Shown piece after piece: positions 9,342 to 21,530 of a stretch of 64,000 nt of DNA (its first letter is position 1; each line of letters opens with the position of its first letter). A program made the translations under genes and the position numbers. The notes below the pieces were generated by a model. It saw only the letters and a program-made list of their open reading frames with translations, did no database searches and was not told the origin of the DNA. The DNA comes from Osmia lignaria lignaria (taxonomy: Eukaryota; Arthropoda; Insecta; Hymenoptera; Megachilidae): positions 186,001-250,000 of the forward strand of contig NW_027478161.1 of the NCBI RefSeq assembly GCF_051020975.1, given 5' to 3'.

Positions 9342-10626
9342 TTGCAGATTTATCTCAAGGGAAGGGGCCTGACGGACATATTCCGAGATATTTCTTCTTC
9401 TTGTTGTTCCTCTTCTGCACAGCTAAGCTGGAAGTGGCATTTGCAGCTCGCAATAGTGCAGAGTTATCTCAAAGAAAGAGGCCACGGTGTTTCTGTACCT
9501 CTATTATGTTGGTGCAGCTTCGGAACTTTTAAATATCTTGATATATCTCGAGAACTACGCATCTGATCAGAAAATATCATAGAACATAAAAAGTAGGAAA
9601 CCTAATTTTCTACAAAAAAGGTCTCTTAACATTTTGCCGTAGCTCGCTTTGTTTCCGAGATATTTGCAGATTTATCTCAAGGGAAGGGGCCTGACGGACA
9701 CATTTCGAAATATTTCTTCTTCTTGTTGTTCTTCTTCTGCACAGCTAAGCTGGAAGTGGCATTTGCAGCTTGCAATAGTGCAGAGTTATCTCAAAGAAAG
9801 GGGCCACGGTGTTTCTGTACCTCTATTATGTTGGTGCGGCTTCGGAACTTTTAAATATCTTGATATATCTCGAGAACTACGCATCTGATCAAAAAATATC
9901 ATAGAACATAAAAAGTAGGAAACTTAATTCTGTACAAAAAAGGTATCTTAACATTTTGCCATAGCTCGCTTCGTTTCCGAGATATTTGCAGATTTATCTC
10001 AAGGGAAGGGGCCTGACGGACATATTTCGAGATATTTCTTCTTCTTGTTGTTCTTCTGCACAGCAAAGCTGGAAGTGGCATTTACAGCTCGCAATAGTGC
10101 AGAGTTATCTCAAAGAAAGGGGCCACGGTGTTTCTGTATCTCTATTATGTTGGTGCGGCTTCGGAACTTTTAAATATCTCGATATATCTCGAAAACTACG
10201 CTTCTGACCAAAAAATATCATAGAACATAAATTGTAGGAAACATAATTCTCCACAAAAAAGGTCTCTTAAGATTTTGCCATAGCTCGCTTCGTTTCCGAG
10301 ATATCTGCAGATATATCTCAAGGGAAGGGGCCTAACGGACATATTTCGAGATATTTCATCTTCTTGTTGTTCTTCTTCTGCACAGCGAAGCTGGAAGTGG
10401 CATTTGCAGCTCGCAATAGTGCAGAGTTCTCTCAAAGAAAGGGGCCACGGTATTTCTGTATCTCTATTATGTTGGTGCGGCTTCGGAACTTTTAAATATC
10501 TCGATATATCTCGAAAACTACGCTTCTGACCAAAAAATATCATAGAACATAAATTGTAGGAAACATAATTCTCCACAAAAAAGGTCTCTTAAGATTTTGC
10601 CATAGCTCGCTTCGTTTCCGAGATAT
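9342..10626 (+). repeat. Tetramer motif Q, occurrence 2
   Basis: Units 9342, 9664, 9986 and 10305 repeat 7414, 7736, 8058 and 8377. Private changes are ctttgtttccg before unit 9664 and a gene-wide-unshared ttaagatttt before unit 10305 that then spreads through the following units 10627, 11268 and 11590. Confidence 0.85.
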
Positions 10627-11911
10627 CTGCAGATATATCTCAAGGGAAGGGGCCTAACGGACATATTTCGAGATATTTCATCTTCTTGTTGTTCTTCTTC
10701 TGCACAGCGAAGCTGGAAGTGGCATTTGCAGCTCGCAATAGTGCAGAGTTCTCTCAAAGAAAGGGGCCACGGTGTTTCTGTATCTCTATTATGTTGGTGC
10801 GGCTTCGGAACTTTTAAATATCTCGATATATCTCGAAAACTACGCATCTGATCAAAAAATATCATAGAACATAAATTGTAGGAAACATAATTCTCTACAA
10901 AAAAGGTCTCCTAACATTTTGCCATAGCTCGCTTCGTTTCCGAGATATTTGCAGATATATCTCAAGGGAAGGGGCCTGACGGACATATTTCGAGATATTT
11001 CTTCTTCTTGTTGTTCTTCTGCACAGCAAAGCTGGAAGTGGCATTTACAGCTCGCAATAGTGCAGAGTTATCTCAAAGAAAGGGGCCACGGTGTTTCTGT
11101 ATCTCTATTATGTTGGTGCGGCTTCGGAACTTTTAAATATCTCGATATATCTCGAAAACTACGCTTCTGACCAAAAAATATCATAGAACATAAATTGTAG
11201 GAAACATAATTCTCCACAAAAAAGGTCTCTTAAGATTTTGCCATAGCTCGCTTCGTTTCCGAGATATCTGCAGATATATCTCAAGGGAAGGGGCCTAACG
11301 GACATATTTCGAGATATTTCATCTTCTTGTTGTTCTTCTTCTGCACAGCGAAGCTGGAAGTGGCATTTGCAGCTCGCAATAGTGCAGAGTTCTCTCAAAG
11401 AAAGGGGCCACGGTGTTTCTGTATCTCTATTATGTTGGTGCGGCTTCGGAACTTTTAAATATCTCGATATATCTCGAAAACTACGCTTCTGACCAAAAAA
11501 TATCATAGAACATAAATTGTAGGAAACATAATTCTCCACAAAAAAGGTCTCTTAAGATTTTGCCATAGCTCGCTTCGTTTCCGAGATATCTGCAGATATA
11601 TCTCAAGGGAAGGGGCCTAACGGACATATTTCGAGATATTTCATCTTCTTGTTGTCCTTCTTCTCCACAGCGAAGCTGGAAGTGGCATTTGCAGCTCGCA
11701 ATAGTGCAGAGTTCTCTCAAAGAAAGGGGCCACGGTGTTTCTGTATCTCTATTATGTTGGTGCGGCTTCGGAACTTTTAAATATCTCGATATATCTCGAA
11801 AACTACGCTTCTGACCAAAAAATATCATAGAACATAAATTGTAGGAAACATAATTCTCCACAAAAAAGGTCTCTTAACATTTTGCCATAGCTCGCTTCGT
11901 TTCCGAGATAT
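9986..11911 (+). repeat. 963-bp trimer in two tandem copies, rich in CTGCAG units
   Basis: Units 9986, 10305, 10627 are followed by 10949, 11268, 11590 at an offset of 963. Units 10305, 10627, 11268 and 11590 are near-copies of one another (ttaagatttt flank, CTGCAG, cctaacgg, tttcatcttc, gcacagcgaagc). Unit 11590 has ttgtccttcttctccacagc, a private pair of changes. Unit 10949 differs from 9986 in atatatctc at its start. Confidence 0.82.
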
Positions 11912-13194
11912 CTGCAGATATATCTCAAGGGAAGGGGCCTAACGGACATATTTCGAGATATTTCATCTTCTTGTTGTTCTTCTTCTGCACAGCGAAGCTG
12001 GAAGTGGCATTTGCAGCTCGCAATAGTGCAGAGTTCTCTCAAAGAAAGGGGCCACGGTGTTTCTGTATCTCTATTATGTTGGTGCGGCTTCGGAACTTTT
12101 AAATATCTTGATATATCTCGAGAACTACGCATCTGATCAAAAAATATCATAGAACATAAATAGTAGGAAACTTAATTCTCTCCAAAAATGTCTCGCAACA
12201 TTTTGCCATAGCTCGCTTCGTTTCCGAGATATTTGCAGATTTATCTCAAGGGAAGGGGCCTGATGGACATATTTCGAGATATTTCTTCTTCTTGTTGTTC
12301 TTCTTCTGCACAGCTAAGCTGGAAGTGGCATTTGCGGCTCGCACTAGTGCAGAGTTATCTCAAAGAAAGGGGCCACGGTGTTTCTGTATCTCTATTATGT
12401 TGGTGCGGCTTCGGAACTTTTAAATATCTTGATATATCTCGAGAACTACGCATCTGATCAAAAAATATCATACTACATAAAAAGTAGGAAACTTAATTCT
12501 CTACAAAAAAGGTCTCTTAACATTTTGCCATAGCTCGCTTCGTTTCCGAGATATTTGCAGATATATCTCAAGGGAAGGGGCCTGACGGACATATTTCGAG
12601 ATATTTCTTCTTCTTGTTGTTCTTCTGCACAGCAAAGCTGGAAGTGGCATTTACAGCTCGCAATAGTGCAGAGTTATCTCAAAGAAAGGGGCCACGGTGT
12701 TTCTGTATCTCTATTATGTTGGTGCGGCTTCGGAACTTTTAAATATCTCGATATATCTCGAAAACTACGCTTCTGACCAAAAAATATCATAGAACATAAA
12801 TTGTAGGAAACATAATTCTCCACAAAAAAGGTCTCTTAAGATTTTGCCATAGCTCGCTTCGTTTCCGAGATATCTGCAGATATATCTCAAGGGAAGGGGC
12901 CTAACGGACATATTTCGAGATATTTCTTCTTCTTGTTGTTCTTCTTCTGCACAGCGAAGCTGGAAGTGGCATTTGCAGCTCGCAATAGTGCAGAGTTCTC
13001 TCAAAGAAAGGGGCCACGGTGTTTCTGTATCTCTATTATGTTGGTGCGGCTTCGGAACTTTTAAATATCTTGATATATCTCGAGAACTACGCATCTGATC
13101 AAAAAATATCATAGAACATAAATAGTAGGAAACTTAATTCTCTCCAAAAATGTCTCGCAACATTTTGCCATAGCTCGCTTCGTTTCCGAGATAT
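11912..13194 (+). repeat. Four monomers with ~962-bp spacing to the next block
   Basis: Units 11912 (CTGCAG), 12233 (cctgatgg, gcggctcgcact, catactac), 12555 (ttgttgttcttctgc) and 12874 (CTGCAG). Units 11912 and 12233 are followed 962 bp later by 12874 and 13195 with the same linker ctccaaaaatgtctcgcaac. Unit 12874 has tttcttcttc where 11912 has tttcatcttc. Confidence 0.75.
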
Positions 13195-16100
13195 TTGCAG
13201 ATTTATCTCAAGGGAAGGGGCCTGATGGACATATTTCGAGATATTTCTTCTTCTTGTTGTTCTTCTTCTGCACAGCTAAGCTGGAAGTGGCATTTGCGGC
13301 TCGCACTAGTGCAGAGTTATCTCAAAGAAAGGGGCCACGGTGTTTCTGTATCTCTATTATGTTGGTGCGGCTTCGGAACTTTTAAATATCTTGATATATC
13401 TCGAGAACTACGCATCTGATCAAAAAATATCATACTACATAAAAAGTAGGAAACTTAATTCTCTACAAAAAAGGTCTCTTAACATTTTGCCATAGCTCGC
13501 TTCGTTTCCGAGATATTTGCAGATTTATCTCAAGGGAAGGGGCCTGACGGACATATTCTGAGATATTTCTTCTTCTTGTTGTTCCTCTTCTGCACAGCTA
13601 AGCTGGAAGTGGCATTTGCAGCTCGCAATAGTGCAGAGTTATCTCAAAGAAAGAGGCCACGGTGTTTCTGTACCTCTATTATGTTGGTGCAGCTTCGGAA
13701 CTTTTAAATATCTTGATATATCTCGAGAACTACGCATCTGATCAGAAAATATCATAGAACATAAAAAGTAGGAAACCTAATTTTCTACAAAAAAGGTCTC
13801 TTAACATTTTGCCGTAGCTCGCTTCGTTTCCGAGATATTTGCAGATTTATCTCAAGGGAAGGGGCCTGACGGACACATTTCGAAATATTTCTTCTTCTTG
13901 TTGTTCTTCTTCTGCACAGCTAAGCTGGAAGTGGCATTTGCAGCTTGCAATAGTGCAGAGTTATCTCAAAGAAAGGGGCCACGGTGTTTCTGTACCTCTA
14001 TTATGTTGGTGCGGCTTCGGAACTTTTAAATATCTTGATATATCTCGAGAACTACGCATCTGATCAAAAAATATCATAGAACATAAAAAGTAGGAAACTT
14101 AATTCTGTACAAAAAAGGTATCTTAACATTTTGCCATAGCTCGCTTCGTTTCCGAGATATTTGCAGATTTATCTCAAGGGAAGGGGCCTGACGGACATAT
14201 TTCGAGATATTTCTTCTTCTTGTTGTTCTTCTGCACAGCAAAGCTGGAAGTGGCATTTACAGCTCGCAATAGTGCAGAGTTATCTCAAAGAAAGGGGCCA
14301 CGGTGTTTCTGTATCTCTATTATGTTGGTGCGGCTTCGGAACTTTTAAATATCTCGATATATCTCGAAAACTACGCTTCTGACCAAAAAATATCATAGAA
14401 CATAAATTGTAGGAAACATAATTCTCCACAAAAAAGGTCTCTTAACATTTTGCCATAGCTCGCTTCGTTTCCGAGATATCTGCAGATATATCTCAAGGGA
14501 AGGGGCCTAACGGACATATTTCGAGATATTTCATCTTCTTGTTGTTCTTCTTCTGCACAGCGAAGCTGGAAGTGGCATTTGCAGCTCGCAATAGTGCAGA
14601 GTTCTCTCAAAGAAAGGGGCCACGGTGTTTCTGTATCTCTATTATGTTAGTGCGGCTTCGGAACTTTTAAATATCTCGATATATCTCGAAAACTACGCTT
14701 CTGACCAAAAAATATCATAGAACATAAATTGTAGGAAACATAATTCTCCACAAAAAAGGTCTCTTAACATTTTGCCATAGCTCGCTTCGTTTCCGAGATA
14801 TCTGCAGATATATCTCAAGGGAAGGGGCCTAACGGACATATTTCGAGATATTCCATCTTCTTGTTGTTCTTCTTCTGCACAGCTAAGCTGGAAGTGGCAT
14901 TTGCGGCTCGAACTAGTGCAGAGTTATCTCAAAGAAAGGGGCCACGGTGTTTCTGTATCTCTATTATGTTGGTGCGGATTCGGAACTTTTAAATATCTCG
15001 ATATATCTCGAAAACTACGCTTCTGATCAAAAAATATCATAGAACATAAATTGTAGGAAACTTAATTCTCTACAAAAAAGGTATCTTAACATTTTGCCAT
15101 AGCTCGCTTCGTTTCCGAGATATTTGCAGATTTATCTCAAGGGAAGGGGCCTGACGGACATATTTCGAGATATTTCTTCTTCTTGTTGTTCTTCTTCTGC
15201 ACAGCTCAGCTGGAAGTGGCATTTGCGGCTCGAACTAGTGCAGAGTTATCTCAAAGAAAGGGGCCACGCTGTTTCTGTATCTCTATTATGTTGGTGCGGA
15301 TTCGGAACTTTTAAATATCTCGATATATCTCGAAAACTACGCTTCTGATCAAAAAATATCATAGAACATAAATTGTAGAAAACATAATTCTCCACAAAAA
15401 AGGTCTCTTAACATTTTGCCATAGCTCGCTTCGTTTCCGAGATATCTGCAGATATATCTCAAGGGAAGGGGCCTAACGGACATATTTCGAGATATTTCAT
15501 CTTGTTGTTGTTCTTCTTCTGCACAGCGAAGCTGGAAGTGGCATTTGCAGCTCGCAATAGTGCAGAGTTCTCTCAAAGGAAGGGGCCACGGTGTTTCTGT
15601 ATCTCTATTATGTTGGTGCGGCTTCGGAACTTTTAAATATCTTGATATATCTCGAGAACTACGCATCTGATCAAAAAATATCATAGAACATAAAAAGGAG
15701 GAAACCTAATTTTCTACAAAAAAGGTCTCTTAACATTTTGCCGTAGCTCGCTTCGTTTCCGAGATATTTGCAGATTTATCTCAAGGGAAGGGGCCTGACG
15801 GACACATTTCGAAATATTTCTTCTTCTTGTTGTTCTTCTTCTGCACAGCTAAGCTGGAAGTGGCATTTGCAGCTCGCAATAGTGCAGAGTTATCTCAAAG
15901 AAAGGGGCCACGGTGTTTCTGTACCTCTATTATGTTGGTGCGGCTTCGGAACTTTTAAATATCTTGATATATCTCGAGAACTACGCATCTGATCAAAAAA
16001 TATCATAGAACATAAAAAGTAGGAAACTTAATTCTCTACAAACAAGGTCTCAACATTTGCCATAGCTCGCTTCGTTTCCGAGATATTTGCAGATTTATCT

Positions 16101-16405
16101 CAAGGGAAGGGGCCTGACGGACACATTTCGAAATATTTCTTCTTCTTGTTGTTCTTCTTCTGCACAGCTAAGCTGGAAGTGGCATTTGCAGCTCGCAATA
16201 GTGCAGAGTTATCTCAAAGAAAGGGGCCACGGTGTTTCTGTACCTCTATTATGTTGGTGCGGCTTCGGAACTTTTAAATATCTTGATATATCTCGAGAAC
16301 TACGCATCTGATCAAAAAATATCATAGAACATAAAAAGTAGGAAACTTAATTCTCTACAAACAAGGTCTCAACATTTGCCATAGCTCGCTTCGTTTCCGA
16401 GATAG
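13195..16405 (+). repeat. Duplicated block, copy 1 (partner 18318-21530)
   Basis: Units 13195, 13517, 13839, 14161, 14480 and the left part of 14802 match 18318, 18640, 18962, 19284, 19603 and 19925 at an offset of 5123. From the middle of 14802 the match continues at offset 5444 (15124 to 20568, 15446 to 20890, 15768 to 21212). The shift equals one monomer and falls inside unit 14802, a hybrid. Unit 16087 is an extra tandem copy of 15768 (319-bp step) absent from the partner. A G-to-A change creating TAG at 14648-14650 is shared with 19771-19773. Confidence 0.85.
13517..14801 (+). repeat. Tetramer motif Q, occurrence 3
   Basis: Units 13517, 13839, 14161 and 14480, same order and markers as 7414-8697; unit 13517 has a private attctgagat. 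Confidence 0.85.
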
Positions 16406-17680
16406 TTGCAGATTTATCTCAAGGGAAGGGGCCTGACGGACATATTTCGAGATAATACTTCTTCTTGTTGTTCTTCTTCTGCACAGCGAAGCTGGAAGTG
16501 GCATTTGCAGCTCGCAATAGTGCAGAGTTCTCTCAAAGAAAGGGGCCACGGTGTTTCTGTATCTCTATTATGTTGGTGCAGCTTCGGAACTTTTAAATAT
16601 CTTGATATATCTCGAGAACTACGCATCTGATCAGAAAATATCATAGAACATAAAAAGTAGGAAACCTAATTTTCTACAAAAAAGGTCTCTTAACATTTTG
16701 CCGTAGCTCGCTTCGTTTCCGAGATATTTGCAGATTTATCTCAAGGGAAGGGGCCTGACGGACACATTTCGAAATATTTCTTCTTCTTGTTGTTCTTCTT
16801 CTGCACAGCTAAGCTGGAAGTGGCATTTGCAGCTTGCAATAGTGCAGAGTTATCTCAAAGAAAGGGGCCACGGTGTTTCTGTACCTCTATTATGTTGGTG
16901 CGGCTTCGGAACTTTTAAATATCTTGATATATCTCGAGAACTACGCATCTGATCAAAAAATATCATAGAACATAAAAAGTAGGAAACTTAATTCTGTACA
17001 AAAAAGGTATCTTAACATTTTGCCATAGCTCGCTTCGTTTCCGAGATATTTGCAGATTTATCTCAAGGGAAGGGGCCTGACGGACATATTTCGAGATATT
17101 TCTTCTTCTTGTTGTTCTTCTGCACAGCAAAGCTGGAAGTGGCATTTACAGCTCGCAATAGTGCAGAGTTATCTCAAAGAAAGGGGCCACGGTGTTTCTG
17201 TATCTCTATTATGTTGGTGCGGCTTCGGAACTTTTAAATATCTCGAAAACTACGCTTCTGACCAAAAAATATCATAGAACATAAATTGTAGGAAACATAA
17301 TTCTCCACAAAAAAGGTCTCTTAACATTTTGCCATAGCTCGCTTCGTTTCCGAGATATCTGCAGATATATCTCAAGGGAAGGGGCCTAACGGACATATTT
17401 CGAGATATTTCATCTTCTTGTTGTTCTTCTTCTGCACAGCGAAGTTGGAAGTGGCATTTGCAGCTCGCAATAGTGCAGAGTTCTCTCAAAGAAAGGGGCC
17501 ACGGTGTTTCTGTATCTCTATTATGTTGGTGCGGCTTCGGAACTTTTAAATATCTTGATATATCTCGAGAACTACGCATCTGATCAAAAAATATCATAGA
17601 ACATAAAAAGTAGGAAACTTAATTCTGTACAAAAAAGGTATCTTAACATTTTGCCATAGCTCGCTTCGTTTCCGAGATAT
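16406..17680 (+). repeat. Tetramer motif Q, occurrence 4, with hybrid first unit and 10-bp deletion
   Basis: Unit 16406 starts as a gataatac unit (private gatagttgcag anchor flank) and ends as the first Q unit (gtgcagcttcgg, gatcagaaaa). Units 16728, 17050 and 17359 follow the Q order. Unit 17050 is only 309 bp because 10 bp of the direct repeat tatctcga/tatatctcga are missing at about 17241. Confidence 0.82.
17236..17250 (+). other. 10-bp deletion between short direct repeats
   Basis: Where other units read aaatatctcgatatatctcgaaaac, unit 17050 reads aaatatctcgaaaac. The lost 10 bp is one of two overlapping tatctcga copies, as expected from slippage. The unit is 309 bp, the shortest in the window. 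Confidence 0.85.
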
Positions 17681-18317
17681 TTGCAGATTTATCTCAAGGG
17701 AAGGGGCCTGACGGACATATTTCGAGATATTTCTTCTTCTTGTTCTTCTTCTGCACAGCTAAGCTGGAAGTGGCACTTGCAAGTCGCAATAGTGCAGAGT
17801 TATCTCAAAGAAAGGGGCCACGGTGTTTCTGTATCTCTATTATATTGGTGCGGCTTCGGAACTTTTAAATATCTCGATATATCTCGAAAACTACGCATCT
17901 GATCAAAAAATATCATAGAACATAAATTGTAGGAAACATAATTCTCTACAAAAAAGGTCTCTTAACATTTTGCCATAGCTCGCTTCGTTTCCGAGATATT
18001 TGCAGATATATCTCAAGGGAAGGGGCCTGACGGACATATTTCGAGATATTTCTTCTTCTTGTTGTTCTTCTGCACAGCAAAGCTGGAAGTGGCATTTACA
18101 GCTCGCAATAGTGCAGAGTTATCTCAAAGAAAGGGGCCACGGTGTTTCTGTATCTCTATTATGTTGGTGCGGCTTCGGAACTTTTAAATATCTTGATATA
18201 TCTCGAGAACTACGCATCTGATCAAAAAATATCATAGAACATAAATAGTAGGAAACTTAATTCTCTCCAAAAATGTCTCGCAACATTTTGCCATAGCTCG
18301 CTTCGTTTCCGAGATAT
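17681..18317 (+). repeat. cacttgcaagtcg monomer and a hybrid 318-bp monomer
   Basis: Unit 17681 has cttcttgttcttcttctgc (-3 bp) and cacttgcaagtcgcaat, with a private tatattggtg. Unit 18000 starts like 12555 (ttgttgttcttctgc, acagcaaagc) and ends like 12874 (cttgatatatctcgag, then ctccaaaaatgtctcgcaac), which makes it the shortest full unit apart from 17050. Confidence 0.78.
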
Positions 18318-21300
18318 TTGCAGATTTATCTCAAGGGAAGGGGCCTGATGGACATATTTCGAGATATTTCTTCTTCTTGTTGTTCTTCTTCTGCACAGCT
18401 AAGCTGGAAGTGGCATTTGCGGCTCGCACTAGTGCAGAGTTATCTCAAAGAAAGGGGCCACGGTGTTTCTGTATCTCTATTATGTTGGTGCGGCTTCGGA
18501 ACTTTTAAATATCTTGATATATCTCGAGAACTACGCATCTGATCAAAAAATATCATACTACATAAAAAGTAGGAAACTTAATTCTCTACAAAAAAGGTCT
18601 CTTAACATTTTGCCATAGCTCGCTTCGTTTCCGAGATATTTGCAGATTTATCTCAAGGGAAGGGGCCTGACGGACATATTCCGAGATATTTCTTCTTCTT
18701 GTTGTTCCTCTTCTGCACAGCTAAGCTGGAAGTGGCATTTGCAGCTCGCAATAGTGCAGAGTTATCTCAAAGAAAGAGGCCACGGTGTTTCTGTACCTCT
18801 ATTATGTTGGTGCAGCTTCGGAACTTTTAAATATCTTGATATATCTCGAGAACTACGCATCTGATCAGAAAATATCATAGAACATAAAAAGTAGGAAACC
18901 TAATTTTCTACAAAAAAGGTCTCTTAACATTTTGCCGTAGCTCGCTTCGTTTCCGAGATATTTGCAGATTTATCTCAAGGGAAGGGGCCTGACGGACACA
19001 TTTCGAAATATTTCTTCTTCTTGTTGTTCTTCTTCTGCACAGCTAAGCTGGAAGTGGCATTTGCAGCTTGCAATAGTGCAGAGTTATCTCAAAGAAAGGG
19101 GCCACGGTGTTTCTGTACCTCTATTATGTTGGTGCGGCTTCGGAACTTTTAAATATCTTGATATATCTCGAGAACTACGCATCTGATCAAAAAATATCAT
19201 AGAACATAAAAAGTAGGAAACTTAATTCTGTACAAAAAAGGTATCTTAACATTTTGCCATAGCTCGCTTCGTTTCCGAGATATTTGCAGATTTATCTCAA
19301 GGGAAGGGGCCTGACGGACATATTTCGAGATATTTCTTCTTCTTGTTGTTCTTCTGCACAGCAAAGCTGGAAGTGGCATTTACAGCTCGCAATAGTGCAG
19401 AGTTATCTCAAAGAAAGGGGCCACGGTGTTTCTGTATCTCTATTATGTTGGTGCGGCTTCGGAACTTTTAAATATCTCGATATATCTCGAAAACTACGCT
19501 TCTGACCAAAAAATATCATAGAACATAAATTGTAGGAAACATAATTCTCCACAAAAAAGGTCTCTTAACATTTTGCCATAGCTCGCTTCGTTTCCGAGAT
19601 ATCTGCAGATATATCTCAAGGGAAGGGGCCTAACGGACATATTTCGAGATATTTCATCTTCTTGTTGTTCTTCTTCTGCACAGCGAAGCTGGAAGTGGCA
19701 TTTGCAGCTCGCAATAGTGCAGAGTTCTCTCAAAGAAAGGGGCCACGGTGTTTCTGTATCTCTATTATGTTAGTGCGGCTTCGGAACTTTTAAATATCTC
19801 GATATATCTCGAAAACTACGCTTCTGACCAAAAAATATCATAGAACATAAATTGTAGGAAACATAATTCTCCACAAAAAAGGTCTCTTAACATTTTGCCA
19901 TAGCTCGCTTCGTTTCCGAGATATCTGCAGATATATCTCAAGGGAAGGGGCCTAACGGACATATTTCGAGATATTTCATCTTCTTGTTGTTCTTCTTCTG
20001 CACAGCGAAGCTGGAAGTGGCATTTGCAGCTCGCAATAGTGCAGAGTTCTCTCAAAGAAAGGGGCCACGGTGTTTCTGTATCTCTATTATGTTGGTGCGG
20101 CTTCGGAACTTTTAAATATCTTGATATATCTCGAGAACTACGCATCTGATCAAAAAATATCATAGAACATAAATAGTAGGAAACTTAATTCTCTCCAAGA
20201 ATGTCTCGCAACATTTTGCCATAGCTCGCTTCGTTTCCGAGATATTTGCAGATTTATCTCAAGGGAAGGGGCCTGATGGACATATTTCGAGATATTTCTT
20301 CTTCTTGTTGTTCTTCTTCTGCACAGCTAAGCTGGAAGTGGCATTTGCGGCTCGAACTAGTGCAGAGTTATCTCAAAGAAAGGGGCCACGGTGTTTCTGT
20401 ATCTCTATTATGTTGGTGCGGATTCGGAACTTTTAAATATCTCGATATATCTCGAAAACTACGCTTCTGATCAAAAAATATCATAGAACATAAATTGTAG
20501 GAAACTTAATTCTCTACAAAAAAGGTATCTTAACATTTTGCCATAGCTCGCTTCGTTTCCGAGATATTTGCAGATTTATCTCAAGGGAAGGGGCCTGACG
20601 GACATATTTCGAGATATTTCTTCTTCTTGTTGTTCTTCTTCTGCACAGCTCAGCTGGAAGTGGCATTTGCGGCTCGAACTAGTGCAGAGTTATCTCAAAG
20701 AAAGGGGCCACGCTGTTTCTGTATCTCTATTATGTTGGTGCGGATTCGGAACTTTTAAATATCTCGATATATCTCGAAAACTACGCTTCTGATCAAAAAA
20801 TATCATAGAACATAAATTGTAGAAAACATAATTCTCCACAAAAAAGGTCTCTTAACATTTTGCCATAGCTCGCTTCGTTTCCGAGATATCTGCAGATATA
20901 TCTCAAGGGAAGGGGCCTAACGGACATATTTCGAGATATTTCATCTTGTTGTTGTTCTTCTTCTGCACAGCGAAGCTGGAAGTGGCATTTGCAGCTCGCA
21001 ATAGTGCAGAGTTCTCTCAAAGAAAGGGGCCACGGTGTTTCTGTATCTCTATTATGTTGGTGCGGCTTCAGAACTTTTAAATATCTTGATATATCTCGAG
21101 AACTACGCATCTGATCAAAAAATATCATAGAACATAAAAAGGAGGAAACCTAATTTTCTACAAAAAAGGTCTCTTAACATTTTGCCGTAGCTCGCTTCGT
21201 TTCCGAGATATTTGCAGATTTATCTCAAGGGAAGGGGCCTGACGGACACATTTCGAAATATTTCTTCTTCTTGTTGTTCTTCTTCTGCACAGCTAAGCTG

Positions 21301-21530
21301 GAAGTGGCATTTGCAGCTCGCAATAGTGCAGAGTTATCTCAAAGAAAGGGGCCACGGTGTTTCTGTACCTCTATTATGTTGGTGCGGCTTCGGAACTTTT
21401 AAATATCTTGATATATCTCGAGAACTACGCATCTGATCAAAAAATATCATAGAACATAAAAAGTAGGAAACTTAATTCTCTACAAACAAGGTCTCAACAT
21501 TTGCCATAGCTCGCTTCGTTTCCGAGATAT
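18318..21530 (+). repeat. Duplicated block, copy 2 (partner 13195-16405)
   Basis: Contains units 18318 to 21212. Compared with copy 1 it has one additional monomer (20246, cctgatgg type) and lacks the extra acacatttcg unit. Shared private marks include ttagtgcgg (19771), cagctcagc (20651), tagaaaacataattctcc and aaaaaggaggaaacc. Single differences include cggcttcagaac in unit 20890. Confidence 0.85.
18640..19924 (+). repeat. Tetramer motif Q, occurrence 5
   Basis: Units 18640, 18962, 19284 and 19603. They match 7414-8697 at offset 11,226 and 9342-10626 at offset 9298, up to the usual scattered substitutions. Confidence 0.85.
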
